A DNA stretch of 64,000 nucleotides from SKPT01 sp040905445 (GCA_040905445.1 JBBDRN010000014.1:91688-155687), one strand, 5' to 3'; counted from the stretch's first letter, positions 1 to 8,474 are shown. Program-made: numbers and translations. The notes: generated by a model not told the origin, from the sequence alone.

Positions 1-2
1 CT

Positions 3-509
3 GTACCGGGTGAAGCTGCGAAGCTGGCGGACATCCGCACCTTTCACGAGCGGCACATGGACGCACGCGACGAGGCGATGCGCCTTGGCCGGGTGCTGGC
101 CGACGAGCTGCACCAGCGGGGGCATGACCCCCGTGGTGTGCTGCGCGTCGTGAACGCGATGGACCAAGGCGGCGGACCCGAGGCGGTGGCTGCTGTCTGG
201 CCGGAGGTGAAGGCGGACTTGCAGGTGGCGGCGATGGGGAGCGGGGGCAACGCGACACCCCACGCGCTGGCGGTGGGTGCTGGGTACGTCAGTTCGGCGG
301 ATCTGGCCGAACGGTATGGCTTGCCGCCGGACCCCCTGCGCAAGCGTCTGGACCGCTGGCGCAAAGACAACGCGCTCGGGGGTGGGTTCATCCAGAACAC
401 GGAGCGGGGGCCGCGCGACCCGGCATTTCTCTATGACCCGCAGCACCCCGGCGTGGCGGGGGTGATACAAGCGGCTCGCCAAGCGTCCAGCCAACGTCCA
501 GCGAAATAA
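3..509 (+). CDS. Hypothetical protein of the integrated element, possibly HTH-containing, 5' end possibly outside window
   Basis: The frame stays open to the left edge with coding-like codons, so the gene probably begins upstream; the first in-window ATG is at 57 and would give 150 residues. The middle (SSADLAERYGLPPDPLRKRL) looks like a short helix-turn-helix: alternating helices with a turn and a basic second helix. No catalytic motif is visible. It is the first gene of the co-directional early block that leads into the primase, so a DNA-binding or replication-accessory role is reasonable but not shown. Not recognised as a named family. Confidence 0.55.
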   Translation, partial: VPGEAAKLADIRTFHERHMDARDEAMRLGRVLADELHQRGHDPRGVLRVVNAMDQGGGPEAVAAVWPEVKADLQVAAMGSGGNATPHALAVGAGYVSSADLAERYGLPPDPLRKRLDRWRKDNALGGGFIQNTERGPRDPAFLYDPQHPGVAGVIQAARQASSQRPAK

Positions 510-615
510 TTTCAGGCTCGGAGCGGGGCGGAAAACGCGGCGTGCCGCGCATGTCCAGCGTCCAGCGGGCGTCCATTGACGCACATATTCGATCCATGCC
601 CCGACGATGGCGGGC

Positions 616-768
616 ATGGCGAAGCTCACCGACATCCCGACCAGCGAGCTACGGCGAGCGCTGAAGGCGACGGAGCGATTCGTCGGCCGCGGGTCGGCCA
701 GCGCTCGTGTCCTGCGGCGCGAGTTGGAGCGCCGGGAGCGCGCCGAGCGGCAGGAGGTGGCGCGGTGA
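616..768 (+). CDS. Small basic hypothetical protein (50 aa)
   Basis: A 50-residue reading frame rich in Arg, Glu and Ala, with a predicted long charged helix (RVLRRELERRERAERQEVAR). Its TGA at 766 overlaps the GTG start at 765 of the next gene, the kind of coupling seen between real phage genes, and this is the main reason to accept it. A second in-frame ATG at 607 would add three residues. It does not match a family I know; a small accessory or dimerising DNA-binding peptide is possible. Confidence 0.45.
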   Translation: MAKLTDIPTSELRRALKATERFVGRGSASARVLRRELERRERAERQEVAR

Positions 769-1025
769 GCAACCGCTACCACACCCCGGCCTCGCTGGCG
801 AAGCTCTACGGCGTCAACCAGTCGAAGATTCTCGCCTGGATACATGCCGGCCAGCTCGAAGCCCTGGACGTCAGCGCCGAGCCCGGCCGTGGGCGGCCGC
901 GCTGGCGCATCAGCCCGGAGGCGGTACGGCGCTTCGAGCAGCGGCGCAGTTCCTTCACGAAAGCAGCGACCCAAGCGACACCACGGCGCCGGCGTTCGGC
1001 GGCGGCGGTGCCGCAATATGTCTAG
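765..1025 (+). CDS. Excisionase-like helix-turn-helix protein
   Basis: An 86-residue protein starting at a GTG that overlaps the previous stop codon. Residues about 5 to 60 fit the MerR-like/excisionase winged-helix fold (HTH_17 type): a T-P-x-x-L-A-K-L-Y-G-V first helix pair, then I-x-x-W-I-H-A-G-Q-L-E-A and a GRGRPRWRI wing leading into SPEAVRRFEQRR. The C-terminus is a basic tail. In integrated elements such small proteins act as recombination directionality factors or repressors; both remain possible. Early-gene position, upstream of the primase, agrees with a regulatory role. Confidence 0.7.
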   Translation: MSNRYHTPASLAKLYGVNQSKILAWIHAGQLEALDVSAEPGRGRPRWRISPEAVRRFEQRRSSFTKAATQATPRRRRSAAAVPQYV

Positions 1026-1087
1026 CCGGCAGCGCGCCCGTCGGCGAGGCGGTGATACATCACAACGGGCGCGCTGGAGATCACACC

Positions 1088-1624
1088 ATGCAACAGCGAG
1101 CGGACTTTTGGGAGCACCATCTGTTGAACCTGCCGAGGCCAGAAGATCGCCGGCCGGGGGCGCTGCGCGCATTGGTCGCCTCGTGCGCCGCGGTCATCAA
1201 GGCGGGGGAGGGCCGGGACATCACCATCCTGGCCGGCGACGTGAGCAGCAGTGCGCGGGCTTCGGCATACAAGGCGGACATAGGGGCCATCATCGAAAAC
1301 ATTAACTCGGCGATCCGCGCGGGGGACACGACGGCTCTCGCCGACTACGGCGCACTGGCCGACCTGGTGCTTGGTCACCTGGCCGCCGGCGAGCCGTTGA
1401 AGCGCGCCGAGTTCAGCCTCGTGCGCAACAACATCTTCATGCGGCTTTGCTGCCCGTCGTGCCGGGCGTCGTTCCAGCCGGGCGAATGGGTGGTGTCCGT
1501 GGACGGCACGCGAAACGGTGCGATCTGCCACTCGTGCGCCGAGAACCACGCGCCGGACCTTGTGGCGTTCGTGAGGGCGGCGTGGGCATCGCCGGTGGGC
1601 CCGATGGAAGGCCCCCCGTTCTAA
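1088..1624 (+). CDS. Hypothetical protein with C-terminal zinc-finger-like cysteines
   Basis: A 178-residue protein. The N-terminal two thirds is helical (Ala/Leu/Glu rich) with no known motif. From about residue 120 a pair of cysteine knuckles appears: LCCPSC, then about 25 residues later ICHSC followed by a conserved-looking ENH, which would form a treble-clef or rubredoxin-like zinc site. The spacing suggests a structural zinc domain that could bind nucleic acid or protein. The start at 1088 follows GGAGATCAC. A similar GGAGATCACGCC precedes the next gene, indicating shared translation signals. Function unknown. Confidence 0.55.
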   Translation: MQQRADFWEHHLLNLPRPEDRRPGALRALVASCAAVIKAGEGRDITILAGDVSSSARASAYKADIGAIIENINSAIRAGDTTALADYGALADLVLGHLAAGEPLKRAEFSLVRNNIFMRLCCPSCRASFQPGEWVVSVDGTRNGAICHSCAENHAPDLVAFVRAAWASPVGPMEGPPF

Positions 1625-1678
1625 AAGCAAACGCCCCGCGCCAGCGAAAGCTAGCGCGAGGCATTTGGAGATCACGCC

Positions 1679-1891
1679 ATGAGTATAACCGAACAACATG
1701 GACATTTCATCGGTACTTCGCAAGACCCGAGTTGGCGGCGCGGCGTTCACGAAGGCGCGCTGTTGGCGCTGAAGCTGGCCGAGCGACACGACGCCGCGGC
1801 ACTGGCTGCGTGGATCGCGCGGCTGGGCGAGTGGCGATTCGACGGCGAGGCGGGCGAGCTGCCCCCGGATATCAACGGGGGTGGCGCATGA
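1679..1891 (+). CDS. Small hypothetical protein coupled to the primase gene
   Basis: A 70-residue protein with an Ala/Leu-rich amphipathic helix (VHEGALLALKLAERHDAAALAAW) and an acidic C-terminus. Its stop overlaps the primase start in an ATGA arrangement at 1888, so the two are almost certainly co-translated. A GGAG ribosome-binding site lies 10 nt upstream of ATG 1679. No family is recognised. Tight coupling suggests an accessory of the primase-helicase, for example a small loader or origin factor, but this is inference from position only. Confidence 0.5.
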   Translation: MSITEQHGHFIGTSQDPSWRRGVHEGALLALKLAERHDAAALAAWIARLGEWRFDGEAGELPPDINGGGA

Positions 1892-3426
1892 CTATCAGCG
1901 CGAACATGACCGACGGCCAGCTCGACCGAATGGCGTTGCAGGCATACCAGCGAGGCGACGATGAGACGCTGGCCGGGATCGCCAGGATGATCGGCGTGGA
2001 TATGGCGACGTTGAAGTCAAGCGTGGCGGGGTGCGTCGCCCAGGCCCGCAACAACGAGCCGCTCGTGCTCGACCCGTCCGCGCCGCTCGATATCGCCAGG
2101 CGGTACGTCGAGGACCAGCACACCCACGCCAGCCACCGGACGCTGCATTGCCAGGGCGGGCAGTTCTATCGGTGGGATGGGCCGGCGTATGCGGCGTGGG
2201 ACATCGAGGCCGTACGGGCGAGCATCTACCGCTACTGCGAGTCGGCCAAGACCGAGGCGGCGCTGAAGGATGGCGACATCGGGCTGCGCCCCTTCAAGCC
2301 CACCAAGCGGAAGGTTGACGAGGTGTTCGACGCGCTGCGGGCGGTGGGCAACCTGCCCACGAGCATCCCGGCCCCGTCGTGGCTGGACGGGCGCGAGCAT
2401 CCGCCCGCGTCGGAGGTGCTGCCGATGCAGAACGGACTGTTGCATCTGCCCACGCTCAAGCTGTACGACGCCAACCCCCTGTTCTACGCCCGCCACGCGA
2501 TCGGCTTCCCGTTCGACCCCGAGGCCCCGGAGCCGAAACGGTGGCACGAGTTCTTGGGCCAGCTATGGCCGGACGACCCCGCCAGCATCTTCACGCTGCA
2601 GGAGGTGTTCGGCTACTTGCTGACCACCGACACGAGCCTCCAGAAGATATTCCTCTTGTGCGGGCCGAAGCGCTCGGGCAAAGGCACCATCTATCGCATC
2701 CTCCGCCGGCTGCTGGGCGAGGCCAACGTCTGCGGCCCCACGCTGTCCGGGCTGGGCCAACAGTTCGGGCTGCAGCCGCTGCTGGGCAAGCTGCTGGCTG
2801 TCATCAGCGACGCGCGGCTGGGCCGGCACAGCGACACGGCCACCATCGCCGAGCGGCTGCTGAGCATCAGTGGCGAGGACGCGGTGAGCATCCCGCGCAA
2901 GTTCATGCCCGACGTGACGGCGAAGCTGCCGACGCGGTTCATGGTGCTCACAAACGAGCTGCCCCGGCTGGATGACGCATCGGGGGCGCTGGCGTCGCGG
3001 TTCGTGGTGCTGACGCTGACGAACAGCTTCTACGGACGGGAGGATCCGAGGCTGACGGACAGGCTGGCCGAGGAGCTGCCGGGCATTCTGTTGTGGGCCG
3101 TCGAGGGGCTGCACAGCCTGACGGCGCGCGGGCGGTTCGAGATGCCCGAGTCGAGCGTCGAGGCCGTGCGCGAGCTTGAGGACCTGGCGTCGCCGGTGGG
3201 GGCGTTCATCCGGGAGCAGTGCGTCGTCGCGCCGGAACAGCAGATCAAGGCCAGCGAGCTCTACCGGGCCTGGCGCGACTGGTGTGATGACAGCGGGTGG
3301 CAGCACCCCTCCACGGACGCGACCTTCCGGCGTGACCTGCGGGCGGCGGTGTCATCGTTAACGACGACGCGGCCGAATTGGGCCAACAAGCGGACGGTGT
3401 ACCGCGGAATCGGACTCGACGGGTGA
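1888..3426 (+). CDS. Phage/plasmid primase-helicase, P4/D5 family (superfamily 3 helicase)
   Basis: A 512-residue protein of the D5-N plus SF3 helicase type found in phages, satellites and plasmids. Residues about 60 to 240 resemble the D5 N-terminal region. A Walker A motif GPKRSGKGT lies near residue 259, and downstream are an acidic segment (VISDARLG) and the sensor-like FMVLTNELPRLDD/ASRFVVL typical of SF3 proteins. A C-terminal wrapped-helix domain (about 430 to 512) looks like the D5 tail. A full Toprim or zinc-finger primase domain is not visible, so it may be helicase with only a reduced primase part. It is the replication gene of the element and lies just upstream of two strong inverted repeats that could be its origin. 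Confidence 0.88.
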   Translation: MTISANMTDGQLDRMALQAYQRGDDETLAGIARMIGVDMATLKSSVAGCVAQARNNEPLVLDPSAPLDIARRYVEDQHTHASHRTLHCQGGQFYRWDGPAYAAWDIEAVRASIYRYCESAKTEAALKDGDIGLRPFKPTKRKVDEVFDALRAVGNLPTSIPAPSWLDGREHPPASEVLPMQNGLLHLPTLKLYDANPLFYARHAIGFPFDPEAPEPKRWHEFLGQLWPDDPASIFTLQEVFGYLLTTDTSLQKIFLLCGPKRSGKGTIYRILRRLLGEANVCGPTLSGLGQQFGLQPLLGKLLAVISDARLGRHSDTATIAERLLSISGEDAVSIPRKFMPDVTAKLPTRFMVLTNELPRLDDASGALASRFVVLTLTNSFYGREDPRLTDRLAEELPGILLWAVEGLHSLTARGRFEMPESSVEAVRELEDLASPVGAFIREQCVVAPEQQIKASELYRAWRDWCDDSGWQHPSTDATFRRDLRAAVSSLTTTRPNWANKRTVYRGIGLDG

Positions 3427-3430
3427 GGGT

Positions 3431-3528
3431 GGAACACCTCGGAACACGTTCCCAACCATTGCCCGCCACGCGCGAGGAAACCCCCATGTATAGGGCGCAA
3501 TGCAGTGGAACGTGTTCCAAGGTGTTCC
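3431..3528. repeat. 22-bp inverted repeat just after the primase gene (possible origin or operator)
   Basis: The arm at 3431 to 3452 and the arm at 3507 to 3528 are reverse complements with one mismatch in 22, separated by 54 bp. Each arm itself contains GGAAC-NN-GTTCC, and the heptamer GGAACAC occurs at 3431 and 3441, exactly one helical turn (10 bp) apart, mirrored in the other arm. This layered symmetry fits a binding site for a dimeric or multimeric initiator or repressor. Confidence 0.7.
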
Positions 3529-3597
3529 AGTTGACGCTGACCCCGCCGGACCTGTCGGCAGAGGCAGATCCTTCTGCGGGCGCCCTATCTGACCCTT

Positions 3598-3645
3598 GAC
3601 CGTTACACAAAGGTTTTTGACCCCGTGAGCCTTTGTGTAACGGTC
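3598..3645. repeat. Perfect 16-bp inverted repeat
   Basis: GACCGTTACACAAAGG at 3598 to 3613 is matched by its exact reverse complement at 3630 to 3645 with a 16-nt spacer. There is no T-tract after it, so a simple intrinsic terminator is unlikely. It lies between the primase and the late genes, only 50 bp from the previous inverted repeat, where an origin or late-gene operator would be expected. Confidence 0.7.
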
Positions 3646-3690
3646 GCAACCAAAGGCACCCCCAAACGACCGACCAACCAACAAAGGCAG

Positions 3691-3927
3691 ATGATGACCA
3701 CCCACCGCTACACCCTGGAGCTGACCACCCCCGCCACGCCTGACGGGCTCGGGCGCTCGCCTGAACAACGACTACGGCAGGCGCTCAAGCGGCTCGGCCG
3801 CGACTTCGGCTTGCGCTGCGTCAGCATCACGGTTGGCGGTGCGCCGGCCGAGGCGAACCAGCGGCGCATGCACCAGCAGGCCGAGGCGGTCGACGGCGAG
3901 CACCCAGGGGGGTCGAAATCGCTGTGA
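3691..3927 (+). CDS. Small hypothetical protein
   Basis: A 78-residue protein; ATG codons at 3691 and 3694 are both usable, with AAAGG about 5 nt upstream. The sequence has a strand-helix-strand look: a TTHRYTLELT strand, a basic helix (PEQRLRQALKRLGRDFGLRCV) and a strand ending SITVGG, then a polar tail. No family is recognised. It lies between the inverted-repeat region and the terminase small subunit; a role at the switch from replication to packaging is only a guess. Confidence 0.45.
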   Translation: MMTTHRYTLELTTPATPDGLGRSPEQRLRQALKRLGRDFGLRCVSITVGGAPAEANQRRMHQQAEAVDGEHPGGSKSL

Positions 3928-3997
3928 CCGCGGGGGCTGGGAACCATAGCGTCAGCTTCGCTTTTTTCGTTGCGTCCCCAAAAACGGATACCCACCC

Positions 3998-4333
3998 ATG
4001 ACCACCCTACCCCCTCCCGAGCACCTGAGCGACACCGGCCGCGCCTTCTGGGTCGCCATCGCGGAGCAATACGACCTCGAGGACGCGGACCAGCGGGCGC
4101 TGCTGGAGCACGCGGCGACGGCGCTGGAGCGTATCGAGGCGGCGCGTAAGGCCATCGCGGAGCACGGGCTCGTGCTGGACAGCGGCAGGGCGAATCCCGC
4201 CGTGAACATCGAGCTCCAGTACGTCCGGGCCTTCCGCATGGCGTGCCGCGAGATGGGCCTGAGCACGAACCACGAGCAATACACCCGACCCCCGCGTCCA
4301 GCCGGCAATCGCGCCGCTGGCCGCACAGACTAG
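3998..4333 (+). CDS. Terminase small subunit, P27 family
   Basis: A 111-residue protein with the P27-type small-terminase pattern: a helical N-terminal half beginning PPEHLSDTGRAFW, a central ALERIEAARKAI helix, then GLVLDSGRANPAVNIELQ and RAFRMACREMGLS, matching the family's conserved G-x-x-x-x-x-x-G-R-x-x-x-N-P-A-x block and the following helix. Such proteins recognise phage DNA and hand it to the large terminase. No large terminase follows, as in packaging-parasite satellites that redirect a helper's large terminase. Confidence 0.8.
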   Translation: MTTLPPPEHLSDTGRAFWVAIAEQYDLEDADQRALLEHAATALERIEAARKAIAEHGLVLDSGRANPAVNIELQYVRAFRMACREMGLSTNHEQYTRPPRPAGNRAAGRTD

Positions 4334-4339
4334 GAGCAG

Positions 4340-4795
4340 ATGATGCCACGACTGAATCGAAAAGGCCGGCGACGCACGGAGTTGGGTTGGGAGGAGTTGT
4401 TCGCGCTGCGCAGCGGGCTGACGCGCGACCCCGACCGGGCGGTGCGCCGCATGACGGATGATGAGATGCGCGAATACTGGCGGGTGCCGGAGATCCGCGA
4501 GCAGGTGATGGAGGCGAGCCGCGAGCACTGCAGGACGAGCTGGCCGACGCGGCCGGCGGCGTGGTGGCGGCTGGACGCCGGCGAGGATCGCCCCAACCCG
4601 GTCGGCAACGCGGCGTGGAGCGAGGCGCTGTTGCTGCTGAAAATGGGCGTGCTCGATGCCGATGAGCGCGAGCGCCTGCCGGACCTGGTGGTGAAGGAGC
4701 TGCGCGTCCGGCGTGGGCGTACCCGTCTCGACCCGCCCGAGTGGGTGCCGGAGCTGGAGGCGCTGGCGCGGCGGCTGGGGGTGAGCGATGCCTAG
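4340..4795 (+). CDS. Hypothetical phage protein between small terminase and capsid
   Basis: A 151-residue, strongly charged protein preceded by an AGGAG site 4 nt before ATG 4340 (ATG 4343 is an alternative). It occupies the slot where a large terminase or portal gene would normally sit, but its length and the absence of Walker or nuclease motifs exclude a terminase. Arg, Glu and Trp are abundant, and the sequence is probably all helical. Its 3' end overlaps the start of the zinc-ribbon gene by 8 bp. Unknown function. Confidence 0.5.
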   Translation: MMPRLNRKGRRRTELGWEELFALRSGLTRDPDRAVRRMTDDEMREYWRVPEIREQVMEASREHCRTSWPTRPAAWWRLDAGEDRPNPVGNAAWSEALLLLKMGVLDADERERLPDLVVKELRVRRGRTRLDPPEWVPELEALARRLGVSDA

Positions 4796-4970
4796 CGCCA
4801 CGACGAAGCGGCAGGTGCTGCCGGTCATATTCGTGGAGCGGCCGCGCTGCCCTTGGTGCGAGTCGGTGGCGCTCAAGGTGCGGCGCACGGTGCGGCAGGG
4901 CGATGACTCAATTCTGCGATTCGTGACGTGCCGGCGGTGTGAGAAAAAGTTCAAGATCGTGTGCGAGTGA
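4788..4970 (+). CDS. Small zinc-ribbon protein
   Basis: A 60-residue protein containing two CxxC knuckles: CPWC near residue 21 and CRRC near residue 49, spaced as in a zinc ribbon, followed by a basic KKFKIVCE tail. It resembles small zinc-ribbon proteins in phage packaging and head operons, which may act as transcription factors or be structural. It overlaps the preceding gene and reads in the same direction, consistent with an operon. Confidence 0.55.
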   Translation: MPSATTKRQVLPVIFVERPRCPWCESVALKVRRTVRQGDDSILRFVTCRRCEKKFKIVCE

Positions 4971-5030
4971 GTTCTAAATTTAGAAGTGGGCGCGCCACGC
5001 CCGGATACCCTAGCCCCAGGAGACTTAACA

Positions 5031-5408
5031 ATGGCACCAGCGACAGCCGATGCAATTTTGATCGCTTCTTACCTCCCCAATCTTGGCGACGGCGACATTC
5101 AGCTTCTGCTGGACCTTGCCGGCGGCAGCATCGGCCGCGAGTCTCCCAAGCTGGGCCAGTGGCTGGCGGCGCTCGTGCAGCGCGAGCTGGAGCGGCGCGA
5201 AAGCGAGAACACGCCGACGCCGGCGGAGGCGGACCTGGCGCGGTTCAACGCGAGCAGGTGGACGGGCGCGGAGTTGGCGGACGCGCTGCACGCCAGTGGC
5301 GCGGCGGTGGCGGTGAGCGAGGACCACCCGGAGACGCACGAGCTTTTGCGGAAGATCGACTTTGTGCTTCGCGCCTGGTGCGCGATGCGATTGCGAGCGC
5401 TCGGCTGA
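5031..5408 (+). CDS. Hypothetical phage protein upstream of the capsid gene
   Basis: A 125-residue mostly helical protein. The start at 5031 is supported by an AGGAGA ribosome-binding site 8 nt upstream. The middle is a charged helix (ALVQRELERRESEN) and the end is rich in Leu and Arg. Its position directly before the capsid gene is where scaffold or protease genes often lie, but no protease catalytic residues are visible and it is short for a scaffold. Function unknown; a minimal scaffold is the best guess. Confidence 0.5.
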   Translation: MAPATADAILIASYLPNLGDGDIQLLLDLAGGSIGRESPKLGQWLAALVQRELERRESENTPTPAEADLARFNASRWTGAELADALHASGAAVAVSEDHPETHELLRKIDFVLRAWCAMRLRALG

Positions 5409-5499
5409 CCGCGCAACGCGCGGACGGTCGCCCGCACGGCTCGACGGCAACGCCACGACGCACGGCGGGATACACACCCCGAACACAGGATTTTGAACA

Positions 5500-6906
5500 A
5501 TGGCTACGACTACGAGTTTTGACAAGCTGGACCCCAACCAGCTCCGGCAGGCAAAGACGAAGATGCTCGATCGCGCCAAGGCGCTGCAGACGAAGATCGA
5601 CGCTGGCAGCATGAGCCAGACCGACGAGGAGGAGACGAATCAGCTCATCGAAAGTCTCATCGGCGGCGCGGAGGCGTACAGCGAGCGCGCCAACGCCATC
5701 GAGGCGAGAGAGAAGCGAGCCATGCCAGCCAACGGCAATGGGCGAGGCATCGACTGGGGCCTGCAGGGCGAGCCGGACTTCCCCGGCATGAGGCGCCCGC
5801 GCCACGAAGGCAACGAGCACTGGCGGCCGATGCCGCGCCACACCGCCGCGGACCTGACCAGCCTGGACGATGGCGGCTTCCGTGGCTGGGCTGACTACCT
5901 CGGGGCCATCCGCGACGCGAAGGCCGGCCAGCGCTACGACAAGCGCCTGGAGTCGAGCCTGGACTATCAGGCGGCTGGCGGGCAGACGCGCGGCAGCGAC
6001 CCGCACGGCGGCTTTCTCGTGCCGGACGTGCTGGCCGCGCAGCTCGTGATGGACCGTGACGAGCTACAGCCTTGGCTGCGCATGCGTAATGAAATTGTGT
6101 GGGTCGGCAGCGGTGACACGATGCGGACGCCGATACTCGATGATCGGGACCGCAGCGATTCGGACATCGCCGGGCTCAAGCTGTCGCGGCTGAGCGAAAC
6201 CAGCACCCTCAGGGACAACGTGGTGCGGTTCAAGGCGAGCGATTTGAAGCTGTCCAAGGCCGGCGGGTTGGCGTTCCTGTCCAACGAGCTGTTGGAGGAT
6301 TCATCCATCGACACCGAGCGCATCATCCGCAACGTGTTCGCGCGGGCGCTCGCCATGCTGCAGGCTACCGACTACCTGAGCGGCAACGGCGTGGGTGAGC
6401 CCCTGGGCATCCTCAACGCTTCGATGCTCTACACGCAGGCCATCGAGGACCAGCAGGACGACGAAACCATCGTCGGCGAGAACCTTGTGAACATGCGGGC
6501 GCGGTGCCGGGACTACGACGCATCGGTCTGGCTGACGCATCCGACGACCTACGCGCAGCTCGTGCAGGCGCACATCAGCGGCACGAACAGCGACCGCTGG
6601 CTGTTCACCCCCAGCAACGGGACGGACGTTCCCGCGACGTTGCTGGGCCGGCCGATCCACCAGACGGAAACCGCGCACCTGCTGGGCAGCGTGGGCGACA
6701 TCATCCTCACGGTGCCGCGCAGCTACACGTACATCGCGCGGCCGACGCGGCTGGACGCGAGCCCGCACGTTCGGTTCGACACCGACGAGTTGGGCTTCAA
6801 GTTCATCAGCCGCGACGATGGCCGGCCGCTCGTGACTGAGGGCCACACCGACCAGCGCGGCTTCGAGACGAGCGAGCATGTCGTGCTCGCCGAGCGCGAG
6901 GAGTAA
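5500..6906 (+). CDS. Major capsid protein, HK97 fold
   Basis: A 468-residue protein of the HK97 gp5 type. Residues 1 to about 70 form a charged coiled-coil region resembling the delta (scaffolding) domain. A Gly/Pro/Arg-rich linker leads to the capsid body from about residue 165, which begins GSDPHGGFLVPD, the usual N-arm signature, followed later by LSNELLEDSS, YLSGNGVGEPLGIL and LLGRPIHQTE, all classic conserved points of this family. The C-terminus ends in RGFETSEHVVLAEREE. An HK97-type head normally needs a portal and often a protease; neither is encoded in the visible interval, so the fused delta-like domain may be self-sufficient or a helper may supply them. Confidence 0.9.
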   Translation: MATTTSFDKLDPNQLRQAKTKMLDRAKALQTKIDAGSMSQTDEEETNQLIESLIGGAEAYSERANAIEAREKRAMPANGNGRGIDWGLQGEPDFPGMRRPRHEGNEHWRPMPRHTAADLTSLDDGGFRGWADYLGAIRDAKAGQRYDKRLESSLDYQAAGGQTRGSDPHGGFLVPDVLAAQLVMDRDELQPWLRMRNEIVWVGSGDTMRTPILDDRDRSDSDIAGLKLSRLSETSTLRDNVVRFKASDLKLSKAGGLAFLSNELLEDSSIDTERIIRNVFARALAMLQATDYLSGNGVGEPLGILNASMLYTQAIEDQQDDETIVGENLVNMRARCRDYDASVWLTHPTTYAQLVQAHISGTNSDRWLFTPSNGTDVPATLLGRPIHQTETAHLLGSVGDIILTVPRSYTYIARPTRLDASPHVRFDTDELGFKFISRDDGRPLVTEGHTDQRGFETSEHVVLAEREE

Positions 6907-7013
6907 GGGTTCCATGGTTGCCGCTCCCGCGCGGCGGTTTACAAATGGCGCGGGCACCTTGTCGCCCTGCCCCCGTAACAAGGGGTAGGGTTTTTCAGAA
7001 AGCGAGGCGACGC

Positions 7014-8450
7014 ATGGCAACGATCGGCACACTGGCGCTTAACGTGGTCGCGCGGACGAGCAATTTCGAGAAAGGCATGAGGCGCTCGAATCGCATCACG
7101 CGCGACTTCGGCAGCAATGTCGGAGGCATCACGCGCCGGGTGCTCGGGTTCGCCAGCGCCGTCGGCGTGCTGGCCGGCGGTGCCGGCATAGGCATCATGA
7201 CGCGAAATTCCTTCGCCGCGATCGACGCGACCGCCAAGCTCAGCGACCGGATCGGCATCGCCACTGAGGAGTTGATCGGCTTCCGTCACGCGGCCACGCT
7301 GGCGGGCGCGAGCGGCCAGACGTTCGATAGCGCGGTGCAGCGCATGGTTCGCCGGCTCGGCAAGGTGCGGCAGGGCGGCGGCGAGGCCGCGAGGGCGCTC
7401 CAGCAATTGGGTCTGCGTGTGGACGACCTGACGGCCGCGGGGCCTGCCGAGGCCATCCGCATGATCGGGGACCGGATGGCGACGCTGGAGACGCAGACGG
7501 ACCGGGTGGCGGCGGCGTCGCGCATCTTCGGCAACGAGGGCGAGGCGCTGGTCAACATGCTCGCCCAGGGCAGGGAGGGCATGGAGGCGGCGCAGAGAGA
7601 GGCGGAGAAGCTGGGGATGACGTTCAGTCGGATCGACGCGGCGAAGGTGGAGATGGCGAACGATGCCATCACGCGCATGCGCGGGGCCGTGAGGGGCGTG
7701 GTGCAGACGCTGGCAATCCATCTCGCGCCGTGGATTGAGGCGATCGCGTCGCGGTTCACCGAGATGTCCACGTCGGGCGTCATCAGCAGCGATAGCATCA
7801 CGTCGGCGATCGAGTGGGTGGTGAAGAGCGTCGCCAGCCTGAGCAACCATCTGAAGCTCGGGGAGGCCGCGTTCTACAAGCTGCGCGGCGTGGCGATGCT
7901 GGTCATCAGCAAGATCGGCGACGGCATCGTGACGCTGTCGAACAAGGCCACGGACGCCGTCGAGAATATCATCAGCCTGGTGCGGGAAGTCGAGAGCTTC
8001 CTGCCCGATTCGTTCGGCCGCGCGATAGATGGCGTGGAGCGCGGCATCAAGCGGATGCGCAGCTTCAACAACCAACTGGACACGACGTTTGCCGACATGG
8101 CATCCTCCGCCGAGCGTTCGTTCGAGCGCGCGGACAAGGCTATAGATTCGTGGGTCCGCGGCGACAATGAGCGCGCGGTGAATCGGTTCTTCGAGAACCT
8201 CAAGGCCAGCGCGGCGGAGGCGGCGGCGGCGATCGCGGCGAACGCGGGCAATAGGCTGGAGGTCTTTGGCGGCGAAGGCGCGTCGGGCGGCGGCTTCCGC
8301 CAGATCGTTCGCAGCCGCGCGGCGGTGGGCGAAGGCGGGCGCGGCGGGCGGGCGCGCACGCAGGAGGTCAAGGTCGGCGGCGAGGCGTTGAACGTGTTGC
8401 GGCAGATTCGCGACGCCACCACGCGCGGCGTGCCGGGGTTGATGTCGTAG
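7014..8450 (+). CDS. Tape-measure-like phage tail protein
   Basis: A 478-residue protein. The N-terminus (ATIGTLALNVVARTSNFEKG) and the following glycine-rich hydrophobic stretch (residues about 45 to 65) are typical of tape-measure proteins. Next comes a helical region with ATLAGASGQTFDSAVQRMVRRLG, NEGEALVNML and long Ala/Lys helices, also as in that family. Start ATG 7014 has a GAGG site 6 nt upstream. At under 500 residues it is short for a tape measure, implying a very short tail, or a protein that has kept only the minor-tail portion. It follows the capsid gene with only a 107-bp gap: no connector or major tail protein lies between them. Confidence 0.7.
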   Translation: MATIGTLALNVVARTSNFEKGMRRSNRITRDFGSNVGGITRRVLGFASAVGVLAGGAGIGIMTRNSFAAIDATAKLSDRIGIATEELIGFRHAATLAGASGQTFDSAVQRMVRRLGKVRQGGGEAARALQQLGLRVDDLTAAGPAEAIRMIGDRMATLETQTDRVAAASRIFGNEGEALVNMLAQGREGMEAAQREAEKLGMTFSRIDAAKVEMANDAITRMRGAVRGVVQTLAIHLAPWIEAIASRFTEMSTSGVISSDSITSAIEWVVKSVASLSNHLKLGEAAFYKLRGVAMLVISKIGDGIVTLSNKATDAVENIISLVREVESFLPDSFGRAIDGVERGIKRMRSFNNQLDTTFADMASSAERSFERADKAIDSWVRGDNERAVNRFFENLKASAAEAAAAIAANAGNRLEVFGGEGASGGGFRQIVRSRAAVGEGGRGGRARTQEVKVGGEALNVLRQIRDATTRGVPGLMS

Positions 8451-8474
8451 AACGATCATCCACACCCCTTTCGG

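Noticed and set aside
3598..3645. Intrinsic terminator after the primase gene
   Set aside because: The stem is perfect but is followed by CGCAACC, not a T-tract, and the loop is 16 nt; an operator or origin element fits better.
4340..4795. Truncated large terminase
   Set aside because: At 151 residues it has no Walker A/B or RNase H-like nuclease residues and begins with a good ribosome-binding site, so it looks like an intact small gene.
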